NCBI GenBank assembly: GCA_020247055.1 | Contig: JADCJL010000043.1 | Span: 1 to 64,000 of the forward strand | Reading direction: 5' to 3' | Source: Acidobacteriaceae bacterium | GTDB taxonomy: Bacteria > Acidobacteriota > Terriglobia > Bryobacterales > Bryobacteraceae | DNA length: 64,000 bases | Notes under the pieces: generated by a model | What the model was told of the DNA's origin: nothing | The model's database searches: none | Seen by the model: only the letters and a program-made list of their open reading frames with translations | Translations under genes and position numbers: made by a program | Shown: positions 8,501 through 16,905 of the stretch, piece by piece | Layout: every line of letters begins with the position of its first letter | How positions within the stretch are numbered: position 1 is the stretch's first letter

Positions 8501-9672
8501 AACGCCGCCACCTCCTCGCCCTGCCCCTCGCCCTCCGCGCCCAAACCCTCCACCGCATCGACTCCGTCCGCGCCTGGGTCATGCCCCTCCTCCCCACCGC
8601 CCGCTTCGGCACCGCCCGCTTCAAAGACCACTTCGACCCCGCCCGCTCCCGCTGGTTCGGCCCCTTCTCTCAGCTCGCCGGCTCCATCCTCGTCGAGATC
8701 AAAACCACCGGCGGCCTCACCGGCTACGGCCTCGGCGGCGGCGGCTCGGCCGCCGTCCACGTCATCGAAACCCACCTCAAAGACCTCCTCCTCGGCGCCG
8801 ACCCCGCCAACATCGAACTCCTCTGGGAGCAGCTCTACCAGTCTTCTCTCTTCTACGGCCGCAAAGGCCTCGCCATCCAAGCCCTCAGCGGCATCGACCT
8901 CGCCCTCTGGGACCTCGCCGGAAAAGCCGCCGGCCAGCCCGTCTACCAACTCCTCGGCGGCGCCACCAAAGACAAGGTCGCCGTCTATCTCACCTCCCGC
9001 CACGTCGAAGCCGGCCTCGCCCAGGGCATCCGCGCCTTCAAACTCCCCATCGACGCCTCCCCTCACGAAGGCCCCGCCGCCATGAAAAAGGCCGTCACCG
9101 AAATTCAAGCCGCCCGCCGCGCCATCGGCCCCGACGCCCAACTCATGATCGACGTCCTCTGCCGCTGGAACGTCGACTACACCCTCGCCATGGTCGACCG
9201 CCTCGCCCCCTCCCGCCTCTCGTTTATCGAGGAGCCCCTCAACCCCGACGACCTCGCCGGCTACGCTCAACTCTGCGCTCGCGTCCAATCGACGCGCATC
9301 GCCCACGGCGAACACGAATACACCCGCTACGGCTTTGAAAACCTCATTGCCCGCCGCGCCGCCCACGTCCTCCAGCCCGACATCACCTGGAGCGGCGGCC
9401 TCACCGAGCTCCGCAAAATCGCCGCCCTCGCCAGCGCCCACCAGCTCCCCCTCATCCCCCACCGCGGCGGCAGCCTCTACGGCCTGCCCCTCCTCCTCGC
9501 CACTCCCCACTGCGACCTCGCCGAAAGCTTCGGCGTTGGCGAAAAAGGCAACGACATCATGGCCGCCATGTCCCCCCGCTTCTCAAACGGCTACCTCTAC
9601 CCCAGCAACAAACCCGGCTTCGGCGTCGAACTCACCGACGCCCTTATCCGCAAACACCGCACCCCCGCCTAA
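8497..9672 (+). CDS. Enolase-superfamily dehydratase, L-rhamnonate dehydratase-like
   Basis: This 391-residue protein starts with TTG at 8497, overlapping the preceding stop; AAGGAGT at 8484-8490 is a good Shine-Dalgarno. It belongs to the mandelate racemase/muconate lactonizing group. Probable metal ligands are D219 (MIDV), E245 (FIEEP) and E272 (HGEHE), with a catalytic-type His at 322 (IPHRGG). Its segments track E. coli L-rhamnonate dehydratase closely: FKLPIDASPHEGP, VLQPDITWSGGLT and KPGFGVEL all have clear counterparts. The expected reaction is dehydration of an acid sugar to a 2-keto-3-deoxy acid. Oddly, the N-terminus (MKRRHLLALPLALRAQ) looks like a short twin-arginine signal, which would place the enzyme outside the cytoplasm. 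The exact substrate could be another 6-deoxy or C5 sugar acid. Confidence 0.82.
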   Translation: MKRRHLLALPLALRAQTLHRIDSVRAWVMPLLPTARFGTARFKDHFDPARSRWFGPFSQLAGSILVEIKTTGGLTGYGLGGGGSAAVHVIETHLKDLLLGADPANIELLWEQLYQSSLFYGRKGLAIQALSGIDLALWDLAGKAAGQPVYQLLGGATKDKVAVYLTSRHVEAGLAQGIRAFKLPIDASPHEGPAAMKKAVTEIQAARRAIGPDAQLMIDVLCRWNVDYTLAMVDRLAPSRLSFIEEPLNPDDLAGYAQLCARVQSTRIAHGEHEYTRYGFENLIARRAAHVLQPDITWSGGLTELRKIAALASAHQLPLIPHRGGSLYGLPLLLATPHCDLAESFGVGEKGNDIMAAMSPRFSNGYLYPSNKPGFGVELTDALIRKHRTPA

Positions 9673-9739
9673 CCCCCCCCCGGCCCGGCCGAACGGAGCG
9701 AAGTCCCGTAGCGCCACCCCCCGCCCGCATGGTGCAACC

Positions 9740-11439
9740 ATGCCCATCACCCGACGCACCTTCCTCGTCGCTCCCCCAGCCCACCGCCCCAATATCCTCC
9801 TCGTCATGGCCGACGACTTCGGCTTCGCATGCCTCTCCGCCAACGGCGGCACCTCCTATCAAGCCCCCCACCTCGACCAGATGGCCCGCTCCGGCCTCCG
9901 CTTCACCCACGCCTTCGCCCAACCCCTCTGCGCCCCCACCCGCCTCCAACTCATGACCGGCCAGCACAACTTCCGCAACTACCAGTCCTTCGGCACCATG
10001 GCCCCCCACGAAAAAACCTTCGGCCACCTGCTACAACTCGCCGGGTACAAAACCTGCATCGCCGGCAAATGGCAGTTCTTCAGCTACGACGTCCAACCCT
10101 CCAAACACCGCGCCACCGGCAAACGCCCCGAACAAGGCGGCTTCGACGAGTTCCTCCTCTGGCACGATGCTCTTTCGGAAGCGCACAGGCCGCGCAGGCC
10201 CGGCACCAAAGGGCGAGGAACTCGCCCCTCCTGCCGGGCCGAAGCGAGTCCGTTGTGCGCGAGTTCCAAAAAGAGCGCACAGGCCGCGCAGGCCCGGCAC
10301 CAACGGGCGAGGAACGCGCCCCTCCTGCCGGGCCGAAGCGAGTCCGTTGTGCGCGAGTTCCAAAAAGAGCCCACAGGCCGCGCAGGCTCGGCACCAACGG
10401 GCGAGGAACGCGCCCCTCCTGCCGGGCCGGCGCGAGTCCGTTGTGCGCGTGGTTAAAAAGAGCGCACAGGCCGCGCAGGTCCGGCACCAAAGGGCGAGGA
10501 ACGCGCCCATCCCACCGGGCCGGAGCGAGTCCGTTGTGCGCGATTCCTGAGACGACAAAGGCAGCCGCTACGGCAAACCCGTCCTCAATAAAAACGGCAA
10601 CAAAATGACCGGCATCGAAGACCAGTACGGCCCCGATCTCTTCTCCGACTACCTCATCGACTTCATGGCCCGCCACCGCCACCAGCCCTTCTTCGCCCAC
10701 TACCCCATGGCCCTCACCCACGGCCCCTTCAACACCACCCCCCTCCGCGACGACCGGGCCACCGCCGACCGCCTCAAAGACGATCCCAACTACTTCAAGG
10801 ACATGGTCGCTTACCTCGACCGCGACATGGGCAAGCTCCTCCAAGCCCTCGACCGCCTCGGCCTGGCCGACAACACCGTCGTTCTTTTCTACGCCGACAA
10901 CGGCACCCCACCCGAAATCACCTCCCCAATGGGCCCCCGCACCATCCCCGGCGGCAAGCGCCTCACCACCGAAGCCGGCATGCACGTCCCCCTCCTCGCC
11001 CGCTGGCCCGGCCACAGCCACGCCGGCAAACTCTGCCACGACCTCATCGACTCCACGGACTTCCTACCCACCCTCATGGACATCGCCGGCGCCCCATGGT
11101 TCCCCGGCCTCCCCCTCGACGGCCGCCGCTTCTTCCCCCAAATCAAAGGCCAAAAAGGACGCCCCGCGGAAAGTGACAAGCCAAAGACGCCCTCTTCGCC
11201 CACTTCGACCCCCACCCCAGCTGCAAAGCCGACATCAAGCCCACCCGCCTCGCCTGGGACCACCGCTCGAAGCTCTACCTCGACGGCCGTCTCTACGACT
11301 GAAAAGCCGACCCCATGGAAACCACCCCCGTCGAAAACCCCGCCGCCCACCAAAAACTACAAAAGGTGCTCGACTCGATGGCCAGCGTCAAGCCCCCCCA
11401 TTCAACAAGTTCGAATCCGCCGGCAAAGCCGCCCAGTAA
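9740..11439 (+). pseudogene. Broken arylsulfatase-type gene (repeat insertion, two frameshifts, one nonsense codon)
   Basis: The 5' part encodes a twin-arginine start (ITRRTFLVA), the metal-site segment NILLVMADDFG and the formylglycine motif CAPTR, so it came from an active-type sulfatase. After FDEFLLWHDA a block of about 370 bp of 94-bp repeats interrupts the frame. Sulfatase sequence resumes at about 10553 (DDKGSRYGKPVL) and continues through YADNGTPPE, KRLTTEAGMHVP and DSTDFLPTLMDIAG. A frameshift lies near 11170-11183. A TGA at 11300-11302 stands where sulfatases usually have an aromatic or hydrophobic residue (GRLYD-x-KADPME). A second frameshift in a C-run near 11393-11400 precedes the proper C-terminus FNKFESAGKAAQ. 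It follows the dehydratase gene and may once have desulfated the sugar that operon metabolised. Confidence 0.88.
10181..10545 (+). repeat. Four tandem copies of a 94-bp palindrome-rich element
   Basis: Units start at 10181, 10275, 10369 and 10462, so the periods are 94, 94 and 93 bp. Each unit begins GCGCACAGG and ends near TTGTGCGCG, an inverted pair (GCGCACA/TGTGCGC). Nested inside are CCCGGC/GCCGGG and, in unit 1, the perfect GGGCGAG-GAA-CTCGCCC. Copies differ at a few positions, such as CTCGCCC to CGCGCCC and the AGTTCC to TGGTT change in the last junction. The array has no stops in several frames on both strands, which creates artificial ORFs. It interrupts a sulfatase gene. REP/BIME-like or MITE-like hairpin elements are the closest known class. 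No transposase is present. Confidence 0.9.
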
Positions 11440-11501
11440 ATGCCCACAAAGGAAAAAGGGGGGGCGCTGCGGTCACCCGCCGCGCCTCCCCTCCCCTCCG
11501 C

Positions 11502-13430
11502 CTACCGGTCGCCGTTGCCCAGCACCGACTGCGTAAACAGGTTGCCCGAGTCTCCCCAGAGCAAACTGTCCCCCCACAGCACGCTGTCCCCCCACAACAG
11601 GCTGTAACCCGCATTCCTTGTGTCCCCCCAAACCACACTGTCCCCCCACAGCACACTGTCGCCCCACAATACCGAGCCACCCCACACCAACGGGTTGGTC
11701 CAGAGCGTCGACGACGTAAAGGCCGAGCCAGTCGGATGAACTAACTTCACGCACCCGGTCGTTTTTCCGGGATCACACGACCGGATGATCCCCGGCGAAA
11801 GAGCTCTCCTGCCGGTGGGGATGACGTCCGTGTTATTCAACGCGGCGACAATATCCATATAACCGGCCCCTACCGTGAACATATCGTACTGAATGTTCAC
11901 CGTCCTTCCCGTCGTCGTATCCCGATAGGAGCTGTTATTCGTCGAAAAGACCTTCGCAGCCGTTTTCATCAGCCGCGCTTTGATTACATCCGGCGTGACG
12001 CTCGGCCCAAACTTCTGGACCATCAACGCCACCGCTCCCGCCACAATCGGTGCCGACATACTTGTCCCGCTCAGCTCGAGATACAGCTTCTGGCCAACCG
12101 AAACCGCCGTGTTGAACTGCGTGATACACAGCGCGTCCGTCCCGCAGGCACCCGCGGCCGTCATCCCGTAAGATGCCGGCTGCGGAATGTTGGCCGGAAA
12201 CGCGGTCGCCAGCCGCGCCGCCACCGATTGCAGCGACAGCGTCCGGTTGCCCGGAGCCATGATGTCCGGCTTAACGATGCGGTCAATCGGCGTCGGCCCC
12301 TTCGAACTGAACGACGCCACCAGGTCATCATTCCGCGTCGCCGTAAACATATCCCGCATCACCCCCACCGTGATCACAAACGGATCATTCCCCGGCGAAC
12401 CAATCGTGCCATAGCCGTTGATCGGATACTCCTTCCCGTTTTTGTCCTTTACCGACTGCACGCGCCCATTGTTCCCCGCCGCCACCACCACCACAATCCC
12501 TGCGTTCCACGCCCGCTCCACCGCCCGACACAGCGGGTCCAGCTTGTAAGACTCTTTCACCAGCCGCCCCAGCGAGAGGTTGATCACCCGGATGTTGTAC
12601 GTGTTCTTTAGCGCAATGGCCCGGTCAATCGCCGCAATTACGCTCGCATCCGTACCCTTCCCATCCTTGTCCAGCACCCGGAGGTTAATCAGGTTCGCCC
12701 CCGGCGCCACCCCGAACAGTTGAAACCTCTGAAACATCATCTTCGCTGTCGCCGAAGTCGGAAAGGGAACCGACCATGGCCAACTGACAAACACACACCG
12801 CCCATCGCCCGCCGCCATCCCCGCCACGTGGCTGCCGTGACCATACAGATCCGCCGTCGTGTTCTCGGTCGGGACGAAGTTCTGCGCGTACACAACGCGG
12901 CTCGGGCCCACAGACCCGAAGTTCGGGCACGCCCGCAAGTCGTTATGGGGGTTGAGGCCCGAGTCAATGATCGCCACCCCGATGCCCGCGCCCGATCCGT
13001 ACGGGTTTCCCGGCGTCAGCGCAGCCTGCGCCACGTCCGCCCCCACGGCCCGCCACGCAAACTGACTCGCACTCACCTCCCGATCCGGCGAAATGTACTT
13101 CACCCGCCTATCGTTCGCTAGCGCCGCCACCGCCGCCCCGTTCACCCGCGCCGCCACCGCGCCAATCAATCCCAGCTCCCGCACCGGCCGCCGCGAAGAA
13201 ATCCCCGCCGGCAAACTGAACGAGAACGGCTGCCGCTCCCCACCCCGCCGCGACGACTCCGGCTCGTGGTACTGCACGATCACGTCCACCTCCTCCGCCT
13301 CGCCAATCCCCGCCAGGTCCGGAGCAACCTTGCTCTCCTGCGCCGCCAGCAGCACCGCCGTACCAGCTAAACAGACCAGGCGGCCCATCACTCGCCCAGT
13401 GCTACACCTACCCGCCGATACTTTCTTCAT
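11502..13430 (-). CDS. Secreted S8 (subtilisin) peptidase with C-terminal WGDS repeats
   Basis: This protein has up to 642 residues. The catalytic triad is visible as Asp in GVAIIDSGLN, His in YGHGSHVAGMAAG and Ser in ELSGTSMSAPIVAG; the oxyanion Asn is in VVAAGNNG. The catalytic domain is preceded by an N-terminal prodomain-like region of about 100 residues. The C-terminal 70 residues hold seven short repeats (VLWGDS, VVWGDT, LLWGDS) with a 21-bp period in the DNA, a tail often seen on acidobacterial subtilases. A second Met at residue 15 (MGRLVCLAGTAVLLAAQ) gives a cleaner signal peptide and may be the true start. The enzyme is presumably exported; the role of the repeats is unknown. Confidence 0.92.
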   Translation of the reverse strand: MKKVSAGRCSTGRVMGRLVCLAGTAVLLAAQESKVAPDLAGIGEAEEVDVIVQYHEPESSRRGGERQPFSFSLPAGISSRRPVRELGLIGAVAARVNGAAVAALANDRRVKYISPDREVSASQFAWRAVGADVAQAALTPGNPYGSGAGIGVAIIDSGLNPHNDLRACPNFGSVGPSRVVYAQNFVPTENTTADLYGHGSHVAGMAAGDGRCVFVSWPWSVPFPTSATAKMMFQRFQLFGVAPGANLINLRVLDKDGKGTDASVIAAIDRAIALKNTYNIRVINLSLGRLVKESYKLDPLCRAVERAWNAGIVVVVAAGNNGRVQSVKDKNGKEYPINGYGTIGSPGNDPFVITVGVMRDMFTATRNDDLVASFSSKGPTPIDRIVKPDIMAPGNRTLSLQSVAARLATAFPANIPQPASYGMTAAGACGTDALCITQFNTAVSVGQKLYLELSGTSMSAPIVAGAVALMVQKFGPSVTPDVIKARLMKTAAKVFSTNNSSYRDTTTGRTVNIQYDMFTVGAGYMDIVAALNNTDVIPTGRRALSPGIIRSCDPGKTTGCVKLVHPTGSAFTSSTLWTNPLVWGGSVLWGDSVLWGDSVVWGDTRNAGYSLLWGDSVLWGDSLLWGDSGNLFTQSVLGNGDR

Positions 13431-13663
13431 AACGCTTTTTACTCCTTGTTACTTCTTACTTCTGATAACTTCCAAACATTTGGGACAGGTGGCTCGAGTT
13501 TAGGACTCGAACTCCATTCCCTGTGGGAAGTTTGCACCAGAAACCGTCGCTCCGCACTGAACCAAACGGTTCAATTTTTTCTGCTACTTTCGTAATTTCC
13601 TGAAGTGGTGCCGGGAGTAGGTAAAGATCACGTACTCCGCTCTCCGCCCTTATACTTACTCGC
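13431..13663. other. AT-richer gap upstream of the subtilase, no recognised gene
   Basis: This part of the 424-bp gap is visibly poorer in GC than its surroundings. It should hold the subtilase promoter on the minus strand. An open frame covers it (13456-13746, minus), but it spans the strong hairpin at 13667-13742 and resembles no family I know. I see no RNA gene or repeat beyond a small GAGT-GACTC hairpin near 13498-13510. Confidence 0.4.
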
Positions 13664-13742
13664 AAAAAAAGGTCCGCACCGATGTCATTTTCCGGCTGCC
13701 TCTGTTGCGGCGGCTCCGTTGAAAATGCGGTGCGGACCTTTT
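13664..13742 (-). terminator. Long nested hairpin with T7 tail (probable Rho-independent terminator)
   Basis: AAAAGGTCCGCACCG at 13667-13681 pairs perfectly with CGGTGCGGACCTTTT at 13728-13742 (15 bp). Inside, CATTTTCCGG at 13686-13695 pairs with CCGTTGAAAATG at 13716-13727. On the minus strand the structure ends in seven Ts, suiting termination of the cytochrome c operon that ends at 13855. The length and near-perfect symmetry also fit a MITE-like fold-back element. Confidence 0.6.
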
Positions 13743-13854
13743 GCACTTCAGTCTTGCTTACGAAAATGAATTCGCCTTTTCTTCGCCCAAGGCCGCGAGC
13801 TTTGGGTCAGGCGTCGGCGACTGGCCGATAGGCTCAACCACGCCACCGGCGTGG

Positions 13855-14265
13855 TTACGGTTTAGGCTTCTGCCACTGGCCGATGTACTCGACCACGCTG
13901 CGGACGCGTACGAGGCCGAGGTCGCGATCGTTCTGCACCTGGCGGAAGAGCGGCCCCCAGACGGGCATTTCGCGATTGCCGTGCGCCGCCCGCGCATCGC
14001 CTTCGCCCAGGATCATCTTCTCGAGTTCCGCGGCGGGGAACTTCCCGCCGCGGCGAAACGAGAGCGTGGTGAGGTCCGGGACCTTCTCCTTCAAGGCCGC
14101 CGCCACCGGACCCTTTCCCTTCCCGTCCATCCCATGGCAGGAGGCACAGTAGGCCTGAAACAGGCTCTTGCCATCCATCTCCGGAATCAGTTTCCGGGGC
14201 GAACGATCCTGCGCGAGCAGGGGCAGTGCGAGAGCGGCGACAAGGGCGATGAAGGCGAAGCGCAT
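13855..14265 (-). CDS. Small periplasmic cytochrome c
   Basis: This 136-residue protein has a Sec signal peptide (ending LALPLLAQ), a single haem-binding CASCH followed by GMDGKGKG, and a likely axial Met in NREMPVWGP. This is a class I mono-haem cytochrome c. A GAGGAG ribosome-binding site lies 6 nt before the ATG. It is the last gene of a minus-strand operon and starts 29 bp after the galactonate-dehydratase-like gene. It could take electrons from the PSD1-type haem protein encoded earlier in the same operon, which is an inference from position. A strong terminator-like hairpin follows about 110 bp downstream. Confidence 0.9.
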   Translation of the reverse strand: MRFAFIALVAALALPLLAQDRSPRKLIPEMDGKSLFQAYCASCHGMDGKGKGPVAAALKEKVPDLTTLSFRRGGKFPAAELEKMILGEGDARAAHGNREMPVWGPLFRQVQNDRDLGLVRVRSVVEYIGQWQKPKP

Positions 14266-14294
14266 GGAGAACTCCTCTGGCGTTAGTATACGGC

Positions 14295-15491
14295 CTACCA
14301 GTCGATGACGGAACCGTCGTCCGGATCGAACTGCGTGAGGTAGGGCCGCGGTTCGCCCACCTGCGCCTTCAGCTTGTCCTCGTCGATCTCAATGCCGAGG
14401 CCGGGGCCGGTGGGCAGCGGGCGGTAACCGCCGACGACCGGCGGCAGCGGCTTCTTGAGCAGGTCGGCGTACTCGTTGTCGCCACGCTCCTGAATCAGGA
14501 AGTTGGGCACGGAGCCGGCAATCTGCAAGCTCGCCGCCAGCGAACAGGGACCCTGCGGATTGTGCGGCGCAATGGGCAGATAGTAGGCCTCGGCCATGCC
14601 CGCGATCACCTTCAGTTCCGTGATGCCGCCGGCGTAGCAGATGTCGGGCTGGAGAATCATCGCGGCCTTCTTTTCGAGGATCTCGCGGAAGCCCCACTTC
14701 GTGAAGATGCGTTCGCCGGTGGCGAGCGGGACGCTGGTTTTCTTGGCCAGTTCGGCCATGACGTCCACGTTGAGCGCCTGCACCACCTCTTCGTAGAACC
14801 AGGGGCCGTAGGGTTCGAGCGCCTTCATCATCACCATCGCCGTGGGCGGCTGCACCGCGCCGTGGAACTCGACGCCGATGTCGACGCCCTTGCCCACCTT
14901 CTCGCGGAGCGCCTTGAAGCGTTCGACTACTTCGTCGACAAACATCTGGCCTTCGTTGTACTTGAACGCGGCGCGCTTGTTGCCGCGGAGGCCGACTTTG
15001 ATGGCGTTGACGCCGGTCTTCTCGCTGAGCACGCCGTAGACGCGGACCTTATCGCGGGTGGGGCCGCCGAGGAGCTTGTAGACGGGTACGCCGTAGACCT
15101 TGCCCTTGATGTCCCAGAGCGCCTGGTCGATGCCGCTCGAGATGGCGGTCTTGATGGGGCCGCCGCGGTAGAAGGCGCCGCGATGGATGGCCTGCCAGTG
15201 GAAGGCGACGCGGCAGGGGTCCTGGCCGATGAGGTAGTTGCCAACCTCGAGCGCGCCGGCGGCGCAGGCCTTGGCGTCGTCCTTCAGCATCTCGCCCCAG
15301 CCGGTGACGCCGGCGTCGGTGGAGATCTTCACGAACACCCAGGAGTTCTTGAGGACGAAGGTTTCAATCTTCGTTACCTTGATCGTGTCGTTGGGGCCGA
15401 TAGCGGCCGCGTCGGAGCGCGGCGCGGTGAACAGGGCGTCGAGGCCGAGTACGCCCGCCCCCCGCAAGAGTGATCGGCGATCGATTGCCAT
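14295..15491 (-). CDS. Enolase-superfamily dehydratase, D-galactonate dehydratase-like, with twin-arginine signal
   Basis: This protein has 398 residues from the ATG at 15491, which is preceded by AAAGGAGAA; a longer upstream frame has no such site. The N-terminus is a twin-arginine signal (AIDRRSLLRGAG). The body aligns by eye with E. coli DgoD: AFYRGGPIK, ALWDIKGKV, VEFHGAV, FYEEVVQ, TGERIF, LQPDICYAGGITE, APHNPQGP and the ending PGLGIEIDEDKL. Metal ligands appear to be Glu in VEFHG (Asp in DgoD), Glu in FYEE and Glu in TGER; the catalytic His is in APHNP. DgoD converts D-galactonate to 2-keto-3-deoxygalactonate in the cytosol. An exported version downstream of DUF1501 is unusual, and the true substrate may be a different acid sugar. 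Confidence 0.85.
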   Translation of the reverse strand: MAIDRRSLLRGAGVLGLDALFTAPRSDAAAIGPNDTIKVTKIETFVLKNSWVFVKISTDAGVTGWGEMLKDDAKACAAGALEVGNYLIGQDPCRVAFHWQAIHRGAFYRGGPIKTAISSGIDQALWDIKGKVYGVPVYKLLGGPTRDKVRVYGVLSEKTGVNAIKVGLRGNKRAAFKYNEGQMFVDEVVERFKALREKVGKGVDIGVEFHGAVQPPTAMVMMKALEPYGPWFYEEVVQALNVDVMAELAKKTSVPLATGERIFTKWGFREILEKKAAMILQPDICYAGGITELKVIAGMAEAYYLPIAPHNPQGPCSLAASLQIAGSVPNFLIQERGDNEYADLLKKPLPPVVGGYRPLPTGPGLGIEIDEDKLKAQVGEPRPYLTQFDPDDGSVIDW

Positions 15492-15507
15492 CTTTATTTT
15501 TTCTCCT

Positions 15508-16905
15508 TTAAGCCAACAGGTCGTGCACGACGCGGCCGTGGACATCGGTAAGCCGGAAGTCGCGGCCCGCGTAGCGATAAGTGAATGTTTCGTGATTGAA
15601 GCCCAGCAGGTGCAGCATGGTGGCGTGCAGGTCGTGGACGTGGACTTTGTTGTGCGCGGCAGCAAAGCCGAACTCGTCGGTGGCGCCGTAGGCGAGGCCC
15701 TTCTTCACGCCGCCGCCGGCGAGCCACATGGAGAAGCCGTAGGGGTTGTGGTCGCGGCCGTTCACCATGCCGGAGTTGGCGCCAAGGTCGGGCAGCTCGA
15801 CGGTGGGGGTGCGGCCAAACTCTCCGCCCCAAAGGACGAGCGTATCTTCGAGCAGGCCGCGTTGCTTCATGTCTTTGAGCAGCGCGGCGATGGGCTGGTC
15901 GCACTCGCGGGCCAGGCGGCCGTGGTTGGTTTTGATGTCGTCGTGGCTGTCCCAGGGCTGTCCGGCGCCGTGCCAGACCTGGACGAAGCGGACGCCGCGT
16001 TCGAGCAGCCGGCGGGCGATCATCATCTGCCGGGCCTGTAGGCCTTCGCCGTAGAGCTTGTGGATGTGGGCGGGTTCTTTCGAGAGATCGAAGGCGTCGT
16101 CGGCCTCCATCTGCATGCGGTAGGCGAGTTCGAAGGACTGCACGCGGGCTTCGAGCAGCGCGTCGTTCTGCCGGCGCTCTTCAAAGCCGCGGTTGAGCTG
16201 CTGCAGCAGGTCGAGCTGGCGGCGCTGCTCCTTCGGGGTGGTGGCGGTGTTGCGGATATTCTCGATGAGCTTTTCGATCTGCACTTCGCGGGTGTCGATG
16301 TGCGTGGCCTGATAGGCGCCGGGCAGGAAGGCGCTGCGCCAGTTCTGGTTGCCCTGCGTGGGCAGGCCGTCGGGACAGAGGACGATGAAGCCGGGCAGGT
16401 TTTCGTTTTCGGTGCCGAGGCCGTAGGTGACCCAGGAGCCGAAGCTGGGGCGCACCTGCCGGACGTCGCCGCAGTTGAGCATCATGAGCGAGGGCTCATG
16501 GTTGGGGATGTCGGTGTGCATCGAGCGGATGATGCAGAGCTCGTCGACGCACTGGCCGACGTTTGAAAAGATCTCGCTGACTTCGATGCCGCTCTGACCG
16601 TGGCGTTTGAAGGCGAAGGGCGAACCGAAGGCGGCGCCGGTGCGGCGTTCGGTCTTGAGCGTGATGGGAATGGGCTTGCCGTGGAAGCGGGTGAGGGCGG
16701 GCTTGGGGTCGAAGGTGTCGACGTGCGAGCAGCCGCCGTTCATGAAGAGGTGGAGGACGCGTTTGGCCTTGGCGGGCAGCGGCGGCTTCTTCGCCGCGCC
16801 CTGCAGTTGGGCGGAGAGGGCGAGCGCGCCCAGGCCCATGCCGCAGCGGGTGAGCATGTCACGACGGGTGAGGAAGAGATCTTTGGACGGCATGCGGGAC
16901 TTCAT
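15508..16905 (-). CDS. DUF1501 protein, complete, with twin-arginine signal
   Basis: This protein has 465 residues from the ATG at 16905, chosen because it overlaps the stop of the PSD1 gene as ATGA. A twin-arginine motif (LTRRDMLTRCG) is followed by a hydrophobic stretch. DUF1501 features include HLFMNGGCSHVDTFDPKP, here noted as MNGGCSH and DTFDPKP, then IIRSMHTD, a GGEFGRTP signature, and GRDHNPYGFSMWLAGGG near the C-terminus (GRDHNP, FSMWLAGGG). These match the sulfatase/phosphatase-like core used by the family, including His/Asp metal ligands. The reaction is unknown. It is made together with the PSD1 protein and an exported dehydratase, so the three probably act together outside the cytoplasm. 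Confidence 0.88.
   Translation of the reverse strand: MKSRMPSKDLFLTRRDMLTRCGMGLGALALSAQLQGAAKKPPLPAKAKRVLHLFMNGGCSHVDTFDPKPALTRFHGKPIPITLKTERRTGAAFGSPFAFKRHGQSGIEVSEIFSNVGQCVDELCIIRSMHTDIPNHEPSLMMLNCGDVRQVRPSFGSWVTYGLGTENENLPGFIVLCPDGLPTQGNQNWRSAFLPGAYQATHIDTREVQIEKLIENIRNTATTPKEQRRQLDLLQQLNRGFEERRQNDALLEARVQSFELAYRMQMEADDAFDLSKEPAHIHKLYGEGLQARQMMIARRLLERGVRFVQVWHGAGQPWDSHDDIKTNHGRLARECDQPIAALLKDMKQRGLLEDTLVLWGGEFGRTPTVELPDLGANSGMVNGRDHNPYGFSMWLAGGGVKKGLAYGATDEFGFAAAHNKVHVHDLHATMLHLLGFNHETFTYRYAGRDFRLTDVHGRVVHDLLA

Noticed and set aside
10181-10545. Regular repeats that look like a CRISPR array
   Set aside because: The units are adjacent with no unique spacers, and the period is 94 bp of repeat itself. 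No cas genes are near.
11300-11302. In-frame TGA in the sulfatase as recoded Trp or selenocysteine
   Set aside because: The gene has other lesions, TGA ends many genes here, and prfB uses TGA as a stop in its own control. A decayed gene is simpler.
13490-13530. tRNA 3'-end-like words (GTTCGAGTCC followed by GAGCCACC on the minus strand)
   Set aside because: No matching acceptor, D-arm or anticodon arm can be folded nearby.
13456-13746. 96-residue minus-strand open frame upstream of the subtilase
   Set aside because: It runs through the strong terminator-like hairpin, has no good ribosome-binding site and matches no family I know.
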